Source: Woronichinia naegeliana WA131
GTDB taxonomy: Bacteria; Cyanobacteriota; Cyanobacteriia; Cyanobacteriales; Microcystaceae
DNA: 64,000 bases
Direction of reading: 5' to 3'
NCBI GenBank assembly: GCA_025370055.1
Contig: CP073041.1
Coordinates: 248,001-312,000 of the forward strand
Positions 27,613 to 38,164 of this stretch are shown piece by piece. Made by a program: the position numbers and the translations under genes. A model generated the notes under the pieces. That model was not told the DNA's origin. It saw only the letters and a program-made list of their open reading frames with translations, and did not search any database. How positions within the stretch are numbered: position 1 is the first letter of the stretch; each line of letters starts with the position of its first letter.

Positions 27613-27818
27613 CAGCAATTCTCAGTTTTAGACACAGCAAGCCTTTTAGGGATTTAAAGAACATTTCAAAGGGGGTTTTTGGGGCAATCCTGTATGTACT
27701 ATTGCGCCTAAAAGCCTGAAGACTCGTAAAATGAACTTGTTAATCCCGTTGAATTTTACCCCGTATTACGCGAACTAAAACCTGAAACTCTTGCTACAGC
27801 GCAAATTTAGAATTGCTG
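27613..27818 (-). mobile_element. 206-bp MITE, copy 2 (inverted)
   Basis: Inverted copy of 27197-27401 with a few mismatches. TTAGTAGTT, the complement of AACTACTAA, follows at 27819-27827. Confidence 0.85.
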
Positions 27819-28019
27819 TTAGTAGTTGATAAATGTCACTAAACACCACAAATAACGAATTGGCTTTGATTTTATCCAGAATATTGCGGATTTGATTGTC
27901 ACTAGGTATTTTGATGGCACCGAATAGAGTTTGAAGATTATCCCTACCGTTGCGACTATGCAGTTGTCTTTGATGTTCTAGCCCACATTCCGCAGGTAAG
28001 TCAAGAGACAAAGTAGTAC

Positions 28020-28532
28020 TTTTGACATGAAGAGCCAAGAAAGGAAAGAATATGTTTGTGTTTGGAGGTCAAATTAACGATAGTTTGAATGCCGTCAATC
28101 TCTAACCAACGGATAAACAGAAAAGACTGAAAGACCCAAAGCAGAGTGGGAATGGCGGTCGGTTTACCCTTTTGATTAGGAATAGTCTGATGGGCAAGAG
28201 CCAAAGCCTGTCGTAGGCGACGTTGTGCCAAAGTATAAACCAATAAAGAGACAACCATAATCATCATCAAAGCCATAATGCGTTGAGGATTCTTGAGAAA
28301 AAGAGCAGAGGCAAAAAAGAAAGGGTCTTTGAGAAAGCGAAAGCCGCGCTCGGTGTTTTGTTGAGCCTTATATTCAGCCAACATCTGGTCGGGACTCAAA
28401 ACCTGAGAATCAAGAACATTAGTAGCTAAAATAAAACGTCCAGCCCGTTTAGATGCGGCTTCCAAGCAAGAGGAATCAAGGCTTAATTGCCCAGTTAAGT
28501 GGTAATGAAAACCGAGAGGGGTAGCCCCTTGT
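28020..28532 (-). pseudogene. IS1634-family transposase, C-terminal remnant
   Basis: The fragment reads GFHYHLTGQLSLDSSCLEAA, then RFILATNVLDSQVLSPDQML and NTERGFRFLKDPFFFASALF, the conserved end of IS1634 transposases including the Glu of the DDE triad. It is cut at its 5' side by the IS4 element at 28533. The N-terminal piece of an IS1634 gene lies beyond that element, but the middle ~250 residues are absent. Confidence 0.82.
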
Positions 28533-29983
28533 TCATCCGTGTCAACTTAAAGGAATGGGTTCCCAAATTTGTTGATTGAGAGCGGCCTTTTCTCGATGTC
28601 GCTTTCTCTCAGCTTTGACCAAACCAAATAACTTAGCACGTTCAGCCAGATAGGTTACTGTATCAGGCTTTTCTCCTCTAGCAATAGCCTTCGCTACATA
28701 GTATAGACTCCGAAACACCATCTCTACTGAGATTTTTTCTTTCGGTTGATTTAGAGCAATCGCCACTTCCCCTACCAATTGATTTAAGACCGTATAGAAA
28801 ATCAAAGTGCAAATAATCTGGATTTGGACACCATTCTTATTCCCTACCCATAAATAGGCTAGTCCTAAAAGTCTTTTCGTTAATAAAAAGGCTTCTTCGA
28901 TTGTCCATCGTCTTCGATATAAATCACAGACCTCTTCGGCGGACAGTTGTTCGGGAGACAACACATTTGTTAAATACTGATACCAGATTGTTCCCCATAA
29001 TACTGAGACTAATCTCACCGGATGCTTGCAAGGATTAGAACGGTAATTTCCCATAATGATAATCTCATCTCTGTAATGACTACCTTGAGACAATACTTGT
29101 TTGGTTTTGTAAGATGTACCCGCTCTAAATCTGGTTAGAAAAAACTTTTTAGCTTCTGTTAACAAATCAAACCACACAAAGCTAAAAAATCCCATATCTA
29201 CGAGAATTAAACCATTTTCTGGTAATTTAGCTGCCAATTCTTTACACCATATTTTATCATTTGATTTATCATTTTCTGTGTACCATAAAGTAACGGGTCT
29301 TTGGGTAAAGGCTTCCACTACCATCATTATTTTACCCCCCAATTTACTCTTTTCTTCTTTACTTATTTTCATATTTTTCCTTATCTGCTCTAGCGTTGAG
29401 CCATCTGCTATCCACACTGCACTAAACTTTTCTCTTATTTTTTCCCATTTTTCTCCTACTTGGAGCTTCTTCCCTTTTTCGGCTGCTTTTTCTAACACTT
29501 CTTTTAGTAATATTGCAAATATTTCGGCTGGCACATTCATCATTCTTTTTGATACTGCCTGTTTGCTTACTTTTAATGATGCTACCCATAGCAATCCCTC
29601 TTCCTCTAACAGTCTTACCGCTTCACTTATACCCGCTATTTGACGATACACTATACTTAACACTAATGCCACCATTACTGGTAAATTTAATACCCTATCT
29701 CTCATCATTTTCTCATGAGTTCCCTGTAAATATTTTAATGGTGTAAACATTGTGGGTTCTAGTAATTCAAACAACTCTTTTGTTATTTCAGGGATTTCTA
29801 CCCCTGGCTGATTTGTCTTACGACGTAAGTCTGGGTTTCCTTTTCTCCGAGGATGTTGTCTTGCCATTTGTTTTTTGCTCACTTTTTTATATACTAACCT
29901 TTTTTTCAGCCTACTCTTACTTCCGCCTGCTTTTAGGCTAATCTTTTGTGAGTAGGCATTTTGGCTTAAGTTGACACCAATGA
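28533..29983 (-). mobile_element. IS4-family element, intact copy (1451 bp)
   Basis: Imperfect 18-bp inverted repeats TCATCCGTGTCAACTTAA (28533-28550) and TTAAGTTGACACCAATGA (29966-29983), 16 of 18 matching. The copy at 62187-63637 has the same length. No clear target duplication is seen; both flanks belong to IS1634 remnants that do not join cleanly. Confidence 0.88.
28542..29882 (-). CDS. IS4-family transposase
   Basis: About 446 residues from a GTG (VSKKQMARQHPRR) inside the element; a longer frame starts outside the repeat at 29996. The first catalytic Asp lies in VWIADGSTLEQI, the second in GLILVDMGFFSF, and the IS4 signature Y-x2-R-x3-E-x6-K is exact in YRRRWTIEEAFLLTK. Uninterrupted and possibly active, unlike the copy at 62288. 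Confidence 0.92.
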   Translation of the reverse strand: MSKKQMARQHPRRKGNPDLRRKTNQPGVEIPEITKELFELLEPTMFTPLKYLQGTHEKMMRDRVLNLPVMVALVLSIVYRQIAGISEAVRLLEEEGLLWVASLKVSKQAVSKRMMNVPAEIFAILLKEVLEKAAEKGKKLQVGEKWEKIREKFSAVWIADGSTLEQIRKNMKISKEEKSKLGGKIMMVVEAFTQRPVTLWYTENDKSNDKIWCKELAAKLPENGLILVDMGFFSFVWFDLLTEAKKFFLTRFRAGTSYKTKQVLSQGSHYRDEIIIMGNYRSNPCKHPVRLVSVLWGTIWYQYLTNVLSPEQLSAEEVCDLYRRRWTIEEAFLLTKRLLGLAYLWVGNKNGVQIQIICTLIFYTVLNQLVGEVAIALNQPKEKISVEMVFRSLYYVAKAIARGEKPDTVTYLAERAKLFGLVKAERKRHREKAALNQQIWEPIPLS

Positions 29984-30525
29984 CCACCATCTCCACTACA
30001 TATCATATTTAACATAAACTGTTTTAGGTCTGGTCGTTTATCTCTGGAATAACCAAATTTTATTTTTATGGCTTTTGTCTGCTCGTCTTCCTCATCTTCT
30101 ATCCTTTCCTTATACTTCCCTTGTACAGACATTGAGGTTGAGTCTAAATGCTTTGACTTTTGTTCTATTCCAAAGATTGCTGCCGCTTTTAGGACTATTT
30201 TCGTGAACCGGTTTTTTACCCCCACTCCAAATACCTTATCCAATGACCTTCCTAGCTTGTCATCATTTAAATCTTCTGCTTTTATTCCTTCTCCTAATAG
30301 GTGTTCTAATGCTTTTCCTTTAAAAAACTCACTCAACAAATATAACGGAGCATTGATACATCCTAAGCAGTTTAATATCATTGCTTTTACTATTGTACCT
30401 ACACTGAGCTTTTCTTGAGGATGAGTTCCCACTTCCTCATCGATAATTTCTACTAAACCCATTTCATCTATAATTCCCGCTACGATTCCTAAGTGGTCGA
30501 GGTCTTTAATATTTAGGTTATTCAT
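29984..30525 (-). pseudogene. IS1634-family transposase, N-terminal remnant
   Basis: About 180 residues starting MNNLNIKDLDHLGIVAGIID (DUF4277-like N-terminal domain), with LDSTSMSVQGKY holding the first catalytic Asp and the run ending FMLNMICSGDGG at the IS4 boundary. The remaining ~8 codons in frame come from the IS4 end. 30526-30660 holds the left end of this element and no gene. Confidence 0.85.
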
Positions 30526-30666
30526 TTTTACTGTTGATTCTATCTAAGACAAGACTCCATTTTAGAACTTTATTGACATTTTTTATCCTTGCCCGAAATC
30601 AATGCACAAGTACCGATACTAGCTCGCGTGAACTAGTGCTCCTCTTCGACAACCTGCGGAATGTGG

Positions 30667-31104
30667 GATCCAGAAAATATCTAGGACTCGCTGTAATCCC
30701 ACAACAGATTTAGCATAAGTATTTGTACGACGACGAAAGGCGGCTAAATAGCGTCGGATAGCACTATTAAATGCCTCAACGTGGTTGGCATGGACGTCCT
30801 TTTCTTCTGGTTTTTCTGTTGTCTCTGGATGTTCTGGTTTCGGAGTTTCTACTTTCTTTAGTTTACCCTCAGAATCTCGACGTTTACTACTCTTATTTTT
30901 TAGTCTTACCACAAGACCCTTCGGTAATACTTTGGTGGGACGACCTCGCTTTCCAGTCCTTAATACTTCGTGACAAATATTAAATAGCAGTTGACTATAT
31001 CGCTTTTCTCCATCTGTAAATAACTGGAGAGATTCTGCACTCCTTTCAAATAATTCCGCTACCGTCATCATTGCTTCTAGAAATAATTTCTGGGAGCATC
31101 TCAC
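30667..31104 (-). pseudogene. IS1-family transposase, partial
   Basis: About 146 residues of the C-terminal half of a cyanobacterial IS1 transposase: LQLFTDGEKRYSQLLFNICH holds a catalytic Asp; RGRPTKVLPKGLVVRLKN, then HANHVEAFNSAIRRYLAAFR supplies the H-x-E part, and the match stops at VLDIFWI. Zinc-finger N-terminal half and final residues are missing. 31105-31170 holds no gene. Confidence 0.85.
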
Positions 31105-31170
31105 CTTTGCAATAAGTAGAAATACTTAACGAGGTAAATGAAAGAGTCAAAAAAGGTAATCATTTAAATA

Positions 31171-32858
31171 GGGCTTGCTGAAAAAGTCAAAAAACGAAAG
31201 AAATGTGGGTTAGGGAAGTATGGACTGAAAAAGCATAGATAACTTATCCTTATGGAAACAAATCAAAATACAGATTTTGTTTAATCTATTGTTCCTTTCT
31301 GTCTAAAAAGGTCAACACAAATCACTCCTCACAAAAGAGAGGAAAATTAACACCATTTTTCACAAGAAAAACGACTCTACAACTTTTTACTTTTTGTCTT
31401 CTGAAGTAGAGTAGAAAGATTCATTACCAAAAAGTTCATCGCAATTACCGTTTCCGAGGTCTCAGGTAGTTTGGCCATCACTCGACCAAGACTAAATTTC
31501 CTCTTTCCCTGTCCGAATTTACCCTCAATGGCATTACGCACTCTTTCATCTGAGCGTGCCTCTTTCTTTTTTTCTTTGCTCACCTCTTTCGGCGGTCTTC
31601 CCAATCGGGGACCACTCATTCTTATATCCCTTTCTTTACAATAAGCTCGATTCGCTTTTGTTCGATAGATTTTATCCACATGAACCGATTCCGGATAACA
31701 TCCTGTTTCCCTTTTATATTCTTCTATTCGCGCTTGTAAATCTCCCGATTCGTTGTAATTATCCCAACTTAATTTGTCTAAGAAGACAAAGCCATTCACA
31801 TTACTTGCCGATATTTTAGCTCCAAACTCTACTGCTTTTCCCGCTTTTCCACGCACTATTGGACGCACGTGAGGTTGGCTTACACTCACAATTCTGTTTT
31901 CTACTTTATTTGTCTTTTTTTCATACATTTCTAACTGTTGCTCATACACTTTTCCTATCGTTACAAGCTCTTCTTGCTCTTTTTTCGTTAGTTTTTCTAA
32001 CTTTGCTCCCTCTTCTATCATTTTTTCTATATGAGACAAGTTTCTTTTTATATATCCTAGTTGTTTTTTTGTTCCTTTTCTTCTTTCTTTTTTTGACACA
32101 CGACGTTTTTTTGCTATGGCTAAGTACTCTTTTCTTGCCACTTCCCTATAAGTCCTCGGCTTTTCTTTCCTTTTCTCTTTTATTTCTTCATACAGCTTAT
32201 CTATTATTTTTTCTGTTTTTTCTCTGGCATCATTCAATATTCCTATATCCGTTGGATATTTTATATCTGCTGGTGTACAAGTCGCATCTAACAATAACTT
32301 TCCTTCATTTTCTTTTTTTTCTGACGCTACACCCGTCGCTTTTTTTTCTATTTCTTTATTAATTTTATTTATTAATTCCATTCCTATTTTTTTACGAAAA
32401 TGAACCATCATTGACGCATTAAATGCTTCTTTGCTACTATAGCTTTCCATTCCTATAAAGTACTGTAAATAAGGGTTCTCTTTTATTTGTTCTACTGTTT
32501 CTCTGTCACTTTTTCCTGAAATTTCTTTGATAATTAATGCTCCTAATGCCATTCTAAATGATTTGGCTGGGGCTCCTTTTTTTTCTGTGAAGTTTTTTGC
32601 ATATTCTTCCTCATATTCTTCCCAAAGAATCATTTTTGACATTTCTATCCAACGATTTTCTTCGTCTAACTGCCCGCCGAACAGATTTTTCAAGTTTTCT
32701 GGTGTTTCAATTGAGTACTGTTGCTTTCGGTACATCTGCTTTCTCTCTTCTTAATGCAATGGTTTTGAGGCATTCTACCCTATTTTCGTGCATTCTAGCG
32801 GTTCTTAATTCGCCTACTATTTTTCTCCGTAAAGGTTTCAGCTTTTTTCAGCAAGCCC
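31171..32858 (-). mobile_element. IS5/DUF772-type element, copy c (1688 bp)
   Basis: Full length with both ends. The right flank TAATTA runs directly into the interior of another copy (32859 on), while the left flank is unrelated, so recombination followed an insertion of one copy into another. Confidence 0.9.
31377..32735 (-). CDS. IS5/DUF772-type transposase
   Basis: 452 residues, intact; nearly identical to the gene at 20713-22071 (one visible change, RNLSHIEK against RNLSDIEK). Same domain order: DUF772-like N-terminus, charged linker, C-terminal catalytic region ending MNLSTLLQKTKSKKL. Confidence 0.9.
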   Translation of the reverse strand: MYRKQQYSIETPENLKNLFGGQLDEENRWIEMSKMILWEEYEEEYAKNFTEKKGAPAKSFRMALGALIIKEISGKSDRETVEQIKENPYLQYFIGMESYSSKEAFNASMMVHFRKKIGMELINKINKEIEKKATGVASEKKENEGKLLLDATCTPADIKYPTDIGILNDAREKTEKIIDKLYEEIKEKRKEKPRTYREVARKEYLAIAKKRRVSKKERRKGTKKQLGYIKRNLSHIEKMIEEGAKLEKLTKKEQEELVTIGKVYEQQLEMYEKKTNKVENRIVSVSQPHVRPIVRGKAGKAVEFGAKISASNVNGFVFLDKLSWDNYNESGDLQARIEEYKRETGCYPESVHVDKIYRTKANRAYCKERDIRMSGPRLGRPPKEVSKEKKKEARSDERVRNAIEGKFGQGKRKFSLGRVMAKLPETSETVIAMNFLVMNLSTLLQKTKSKKL

Positions 32859-33960
32859 TAATTATCCCAACTTAATTTGTCTAAGAAGACAAAGCCATTC
32901 ACATTACTTGCCGATATTTTAGCTCCAAACTCTACTGCTTTTCCCGCTTTTCCACGCACTATTGGACGCACGTGAGGTTGGCTTACACTCACAATTCTGT
33001 TTTCTACTTTATTTGTCTTTTTTTCATACATTTCTAACTGTTGCTCATACACTTTTCCTATCGTTACAAGCTCTTCTTGCTCTTTTTTCGTTAGTTTTTC
33101 TAACTTTGCTCCCTCTTCTATCATTTTTTCTATATCAGACAAGTTTCTTTTTATATATCCTAGTTGTTTTTTTGTTCCTTTTCTTCTTTCTTTTTTTGAC
33201 ACACGACGTTTTTTTGCTATGGCTAAGTACTCTTTTCTTGCCACTTCCCTATAAGTCCTCGGCTTTTCTTTCCTTTTCTCTTTTATTTCTTCATACAGCT
33301 TATCTATTATTTTTTCTGTTTTTTCTCTGGCATCATTCAATATTCCTATATCCGTTGGATATTTTATATCTGCTGGTGTACAAGTCGCATCTAACAATAA
33401 CTTTCCTTCATTTTCTTTTTTTTCTGACGCTACACCCGTCGCTTTTTTTCTATTTCTTTATTAATTTTATTTATTAATTCCATTCCTATTTTTTTACGAA
33501 AATGAACCATCATTGACGCATTAAATGCTTCTTTGCTACTATAGCTTTCCATTCCTATAAAGTACTGTAAATAAGGGTTCTCTTTTATTTGTTCTACTGT
33601 TTCTCTGTCACTTTTTCCTGAAATTTCTTTGATAATTAATGCTCCTAATGCCATTCTAAATGATTTGGCTGGGGCTCCTTTTTTTTCTGTGAAGTTTTTT
33701 GCATATTCTTCCTCATATTCTTCCCAAAGAATCATTTTTGACATTTCTATCCAACGATTTTCTTCGTCTAACTGCCCGCCGAACAGATTTTTCAAGTTTT
33801 CTGGTGTTTCAATTGAGTACTGTTGCTTTCGGTACATCTGCTTTCTCTCTTCTTAATGCAATGGTTTTGAGGCATTCTACCCTATTTTCGTGCATTCTAG
33901 CGGTTCTTAATTCGCCTACTATTTTTCTCCGTAAAGGTTTCAGCTTTTTTCAGCAAGCCC
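32859..33960 (-). pseudogene. IS5/DUF772-type element, truncated and frameshifted copy d
   Basis: It retains the element's upstream end (TTTTTTCAGCAAGCCC at 33945-33960) and about 300 codons, but lacks the 3' third. One base is lost in a poly-T/A run near 33445 (KEIEKKRRV instead of KEIEKKATGV), which separates two frames. Not functional. Confidence 0.85.
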
Positions 33961-34126
33961 TATGTAGCGAAGGCTATTGCTAGAGGAGAAAAGCCTGATA
34001 CAGTAACCTATCTGGCTGAACGTGCTAAGTTATTTGGTTTGGTCAAAGCTGAGAGAAAGCGACATCGAGAAAAGGCCGCTCTCAATCAACAAATTTGGGA
34101 ACCCATTCCTTTAAGTTGACACGGAT
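33961..34126 (+). mobile_element. IS4 3'-end remnant
   Basis: It matches the last 166 bp of the IS4-type element (YVAKAIARGEKPDTVTYLAE to the stop, then TTAAGTTGACACGGATGA). The rest of that copy was removed at the junction with the IS5-type copy d. Confidence 0.85.
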
Positions 34127-34586
34127 GAATATCTGCTCCTTCCAATAATCTTCCTACCTGTCGAGGAGATATACTTTCCACTATTCCTTGCTTTACTAAT
34201 TCCTCGGCTAATTCTCGTCCTGTCCAGTGACTTATCGGACGCTCATAATTCTTTGGGTCATCACAGGCTAATTTGAACAACTTCAAGATTTGTTCGCGTT
34301 TAAACTTGGCGGGTGCTCCACTACGTTCAGCATCTTTGATTCTTTCTGTTATTTCTATTTCACTTTTCTGTCCTGCTATCCATCTTTCTCTCCATTGACT
34401 TGCCATTTTTCGGCTGATTTTTAATTTTCTAGCAATTTCTCGATTATTTTCTCCCTCATCTGCCAGAAGCACTATTTTTGCCCTTAAGGCAATTTGCTGC
34501 TCTGTTGTATGACGATTTATCAGTTTTTCTAGATGTTCTCGTTCTTTTGCTTCCAACTTTAACTCTTTGGGGGCTAATCGGGGCAT
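34127..34586 (-). pseudogene. IS630-type transposase, N-terminal remnant
   Basis: About 153 residues starting MPRLAPKELKLEAKEREHLE; the HTH segment NNREIARKLKISRKMASQWR and the RSGAPAKFKREQILKLFKLA linker fit IS630 OrfA-type domains. A second HTH-like part ISHWTGRELAEELVKQG follows. It is cut by the IS4 end. Different from the IS630 at 18439. 34587-34664 is its leader and holds no gene. Confidence 0.8.
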
Positions 34587-34664
34587 GACTTTTTCTCCTA
34601 TATACCTATATTTATCTTTTTATCGGTTGCCTAATAATAGTATCTTAACTTACGCCTTAGACTA

Positions 34665-35459
34665 CTAGTTGTTTTTTTGTTCCTTTTCTTCTTTCTTTTT
34701 TTGACACACGACGTTTTTTTACTATGGCTAAGTACTCTTTTCTTGCCACTTCCCTATAAGTCCTCGGCTTTTCTTTTCTTTTATTTCTTCATATCGCTTA
34801 TCTATTATTTTTTCTGTTTTTTCTCTGGCATCATTCAATATTCCTATATCCGTTGGATATTTTATATCTGCTGGTGTACAAGTTGCATCTAACAATAACT
34901 TTCCTTCATTTTCTTTTTTTTCTGACGCTACACCCGTCGCTTTTTTTTCTATTTCTTTATTAATTTTATTTATTAATTCCATTCCTATTTTTTTACGAAA
35001 ATGAACCATCATTGACGCATTAAATGCTTCTTTGCTACTATAGCTTTCCATTCCTATAAAGTACTGTAAATAAGGGTTCTCTTTTATTTGTTCTACTGTT
35101 TCTCTGTCACTTTTTCCTGAAATTTCTTTGATAATTAATGCTCCTAATGCCATTCTAATTGATTTGGCTGGGGCTCCTTTTTTTTCTGTGAAGTTTTTTG
35201 CATATTCTTCCTCATATTCTTCCCAGGGAATCATTTTTGACATTTCTATCCAACGATTTTCTTCGTCTAACTGCCCGCCGAACAGATTTTTCAAGTTTTC
35301 TGGTGTTTCAATTGAGTACTGTTGCTTTCGGTACATCTGCTTTCTCTCTTCTTAATGCAATGGTTTTGAGGCATTCTACCCTATTTTCGTGCATTCTAGC
35401 GGTTCTTAATTCGCCTACTATTTTTCTCCGTAAAGGTTTCAGCTTTTTTCAGCAAGCCC
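34665..35459 (-). pseudogene. IS5/DUF772-type element, truncated copy e
   Basis: About 200 N-terminal codons (35336 down to about 34770) plus the upstream element end. A small deletion alters EEIKEKRKEKPR, and everything downstream of the linker is missing. One extra substitution in the N-terminal domain (KSIRMALG) suggests an older copy. Confidence 0.85.
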
Positions 35460-35516
35460 TAGCCAGACGATACCAGTGCCGAGAATTAAGCCCCACTTAT
35501 TGCTGTGACTAATTAC

Positions 35517-35652
35517 AATAATACGTCTGATGTGAGTTAAAATAACCTAGTAGTCAGCAAGGGTTTTAGCCCCCCCCTTTAATTAGAGAAAGCATCAATT
35601 AAACGAGTTTACGCCATTCCATGCTCCAACTCACATCAGGCGTATAATATTA
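35517..35652. mobile_element. ~136-bp MITE
   Basis: Inverted ends ATACGTCTGATGTGAGTT (left) and AACTCACATCAGGCGTAT (right) enclose a non-coding centre with a C-run. It has truncated an IS630-like start fragment on its right. Confidence 0.7.
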
Positions 35653-35746
35653 GGATTCTCTCCCTGATATCAGGATGGTCATTATATTTTAGTTCGCTCT
35701 GTAGCTTTTCTTTTTCTTCTTTTTTTAGATAGTTTTTTACTGGCAT
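35636..35746 (-). pseudogene. IS630-type transposase start fragment
   Basis: 36 codons: MPVKNYLKKEEKEKLQSEL and then NDHPDIRERIL, the usual beginning of a third IS630-type lineage, ending at a stop inside the MITE repeat. 35750-36340 holds no convincing gene: a half MITE end TGAATTTGGAATTGCTG near 35926 and HIP1-like repeats near 36146-36190 are all I see. Confidence 0.6.
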
Positions 35747-36343
35747 AGCTTTTCTCCTTTTTTATTTTCATTATATGCTATTTAGATGACTAACAGCTTA
35801 GCTCAGCATCCCCAGAAAACTCAGTTCTTTGACTTCCATTCCTGCAAAACCCAACAGTCAACTCGTTCACTCTATTGTGAAAGACAGAAGCAAAATCACT
35901 TCTGTATCCTACACTACTGTTTGAATTTGGAATTGCTGTCCTAAAGTCGTCTGATTCTGGAGGAGTATCACCGTTATGATTATTCATAATTTATTCGGGG
36001 AATTGTTTACCACTATTCTAGCAAGTTTATCGGCTTTTTTTCTTTAAAAAGTGGCTTAATTAGAAGTTCTGGATTTGGGAACCAAACCCCTACCTAATCA
36101 GGTTATTTTGTAGGGGCGAATTTGGTCAGTGAGTTTATCAAACTGCGATCGCCTTTTGATGTAATAAATCGCCCTTTAATGTAATAAATTGTTGTTGGAT
36201 TCAATAAGACGATGGATTTAGAAACCAAAACCCTACAATTTTTTGATGTTTTGCAGATGTAATGTTTTAAGATGATGATGTCGAGGCATAATCCTCCTCG
36301 TTGACTTTCTATCCTTAATCCTTAAGACATCTGTTAGCATTCT

Positions 36344-36856
36344 GTGGCAATCGATTCTCAAACCCTGTTCCATGAAAAACTACAGGCAGGTAAACTGGCT
36401 TTTGATCGGGGTCAGTATCGTCTTAGTATTGATGACTTTAAAACGGCATTGAGTTTGGTGAATCTCAGTTCTAAACAGGGGGGAGAAGCTCAACTTTGGC
36501 TAGTTATGGCCTATCAAGCAGCTGGTGATTTAGACACGGCCCGATCTCTCTGCCGTAAACTGACCCATCACCCCCAAGCCGAATTACGGAAACAGGGCAA
36601 ACAGGTTTTGTCCATTCTGGAAGCTCCGCGTCTAGCAAGACCGAAGGAATGGATGACCGAAATTCCTGATTTAGCAAACATGACGGCTTCTCCTCCCTCC
36701 TATGTTCAAGGGACTGGCAAAAAACGGACAGCAAAAACGGTTTCCCCGATCCAGTTTGAAGACAGAAGCAAGATGAACACCCAGGATAATGGCTTTATTG
36801 TCTTAGCTATTGTGACTGTACTTTTACTGATTGGGGGGGCTGTCTGGTTTAGTTAA
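36344..36856 (+). CDS. TPR-repeat protein with C-terminal membrane anchor
   Basis: 170 residues from a GTG at 36344. Residues ~8-90 form two to three TPR-like helix pairs (KLAFDRGQYRLSIDDFKTAL, then LWLVMAYQAAGDLDTARSLC). A proline/serine-rich linker follows and the last ~22 residues are a transmembrane helix (FIVLAIVTVLLLIGGAVWF). It is likely a tail-anchored scaffold in the cytoplasmic or thylakoid membrane; partners unknown. It lies 144 bp ahead of guaB3 on the same strand. Confidence 0.75.
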   Translation: MAIDSQTLFHEKLQAGKLAFDRGQYRLSIDDFKTALSLVNLSSKQGGEAQLWLVMAYQAAGDLDTARSLCRKLTHHPQAELRKQGKQVLSILEAPRLARPKEWMTEIPDLANMTASPPSYVQGTGKKRTAKTVSPIQFEDRSKMNTQDNGFIVLAIVTVLLLIGGAVWFS

Positions 36857-37000
36857 TCAAACATTTGCATCGATAGTTCATTGGCAGCAGAATAATCTCA
36901 AAGGTCAAGATTTTGACAGATTTTTCTGGTCAATTCAAATTCCCAAAAATTCAGAAAATTTGATACTCTAAGCTAAATAGCTTTGGAAAACGAGAAAAGC

Positions 37001-38164
37001 GTGAATATTACGATTGGACGAGGAAAAACGGCGCGTCAGGCCTATGGTATCGACGAAATTGCACTGGTTCCCGGAGTGCGTACTTTAGATCCTAGTTTGG
37101 CGGATACTCATTGGAACATTGGTGGTATTGAGCGAGAAATTCCTATTATTGCCAGCGCGATGGATGGTGTCATTGACACTCGGATGGCCATCCTATTATC
37201 GGAGCTAGGTGCTTTAGGCGTGCTGAATTTAGAGGGTATTCAAACTCGCTATGAGGATCCCAACCCAATCCTAGATCGTATTGCGGCGGTCGGAAAATCG
37301 GAATTTGTCGGGCTGATGCAGGAACTTTATGCCGAACCGATAAAACCGGAATTAATTCAACAACGGATCATCGAAATTAAGGCTCAAGGTGGTATTGCGG
37401 CGGTCAGTTTAACCCCTGCGGGTGCTGCTAAATTTGGTCAAACCGTGGCGGCGGCGAAGGCTGATTTGCTCTTTATTCAAGCGACAGTTGTTTCCACTGC
37501 TCACCTTTCCCCCGACTCGACTCCCTTCCTCGATTTGGGAAAATTCTGTCAGGAAATGCCAATTCCAGTCATTTTAGGGAATTGTGTCACTTACGAAGTT
37601 TCCCTGAGCCTGATGAAAGCGGGGGCTGCTGCTATTCTGGTCGGCATTGGCCCTGGTGCCGCTTGTACTTCACGAGGTGTATTAGGAGTTGGTGTTCCTC
37701 AAGCAACCGCCGTGGCTGATTGTGCAGCGGCCAGAGATGATTACTATGCGGAAACCGGCCGATATGTACCAGTTATTGCCGATGGTGGTATTATTACTGG
37801 CGGTGATATCTGCAAATGTATTGCCTGTGGTGCAGATGCCGTCATGATTGGTTCTCCGATCGCACGGGCAAAGGAAGCGCCAGGGCGAGGGTTTCATTGG
37901 GGCATGGCCACACCAAGTCCTGTTCTTCCCAGAGGAACTCGTATTAGTGTGGGAACTACTGGCACCATTAAGGAAATTTTGACTGGGCCAGCCAGACTAG
38001 ATGATGGTACGCACAATCTTCTCGGTGCTTTAAAAACCAGTATGGGAACCCTAGGGGCCAAAAACATGAGGGAAATGCAGCAGGTAGAGGTTGTGATTGC
38101 TCCCTCTCTTTTAACAGAAGGGAAAGTCTATCAAAAAGCGCAACAGTTAGGCATGGGTAAGTAA
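37001..38164 (+). CDS. guaB3: GuaB3-type IMP dehydrogenase family protein
   Basis: 387 residues from the GTG of VNITIGRGKTARQAYGIDE; a TTG 18 bases earlier is possible. TIM-barrel enzyme of the IMPDH/GMPR family lacking the CBS (Bateman) pair that regulates canonical IMPDH. The catalytic cysteine sits in GIGPGAACTSRGVLGVG and phosphate-binding segments in PVIADGGIITGGDI and GADAVMIGSPIARAKEAPG. Cyanobacterial and actinobacterial GuaB3 paralogues have this size. The reaction is IMP oxidation to XMP (or a related nucleotide step) with NAD. Cytoplasmic. Confidence 0.88.
   Translation: MNITIGRGKTARQAYGIDEIALVPGVRTLDPSLADTHWNIGGIEREIPIIASAMDGVIDTRMAILLSELGALGVLNLEGIQTRYEDPNPILDRIAAVGKSEFVGLMQELYAEPIKPELIQQRIIEIKAQGGIAAVSLTPAGAAKFGQTVAAAKADLLFIQATVVSTAHLSPDSTPFLDLGKFCQEMPIPVILGNCVTYEVSLSLMKAGAAAILVGIGPGAACTSRGVLGVGVPQATAVADCAAARDDYYAETGRYVPVIADGGIITGGDICKCIACGADAVMIGSPIARAKEAPGRGFHWGMATPSPVLPRGTRISVGTTGTIKEILTGPARLDDGTHNLLGALKTSMGTLGAKNMREMQQVEVVIAPSLLTEGKVYQKAQQLGMGK

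Larger units (their letters stand above)
26775..28019 (-). pseudogene. DDE transposase remnant with inverted middle
   Basis: Three pieces of one transposase are visible. The N-terminal piece (27819 to about 28000, minus) reads RDNLQTLFGAIKIPSDNQIR and SDIYQLL. The middle (27402-27612) reads on the plus strand: LLIPLDGTEYFSSQNIHCEQ with a C-x2-C pair and FHSAILPVIVSPQQK. The C-terminal piece (26871-27196, minus) reads HPTLYEFLDYAEKIGE and ARSRWKTENENHRV. Comparison with the family as I know it suggests about 80 residues are missing before HPTLYEF. MITEs sit at both junctions. 26775-26870 is AT-rich with no gene. Confidence 0.7.

Noticed and set aside
29883-29996. Longer start (MEMVVIGVNL) for the IS4 transposase at 28542
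   Set aside because: The first codons lie outside the inverted repeat and are specific to this insertion site; the GTG inside the element is shared by all copies.
35790-35987. Minus-strand open frame of 65 codons
   Set aside because: It overlaps a MITE end (TGAATTTGGAATTGCTG) and has no recognisable features.
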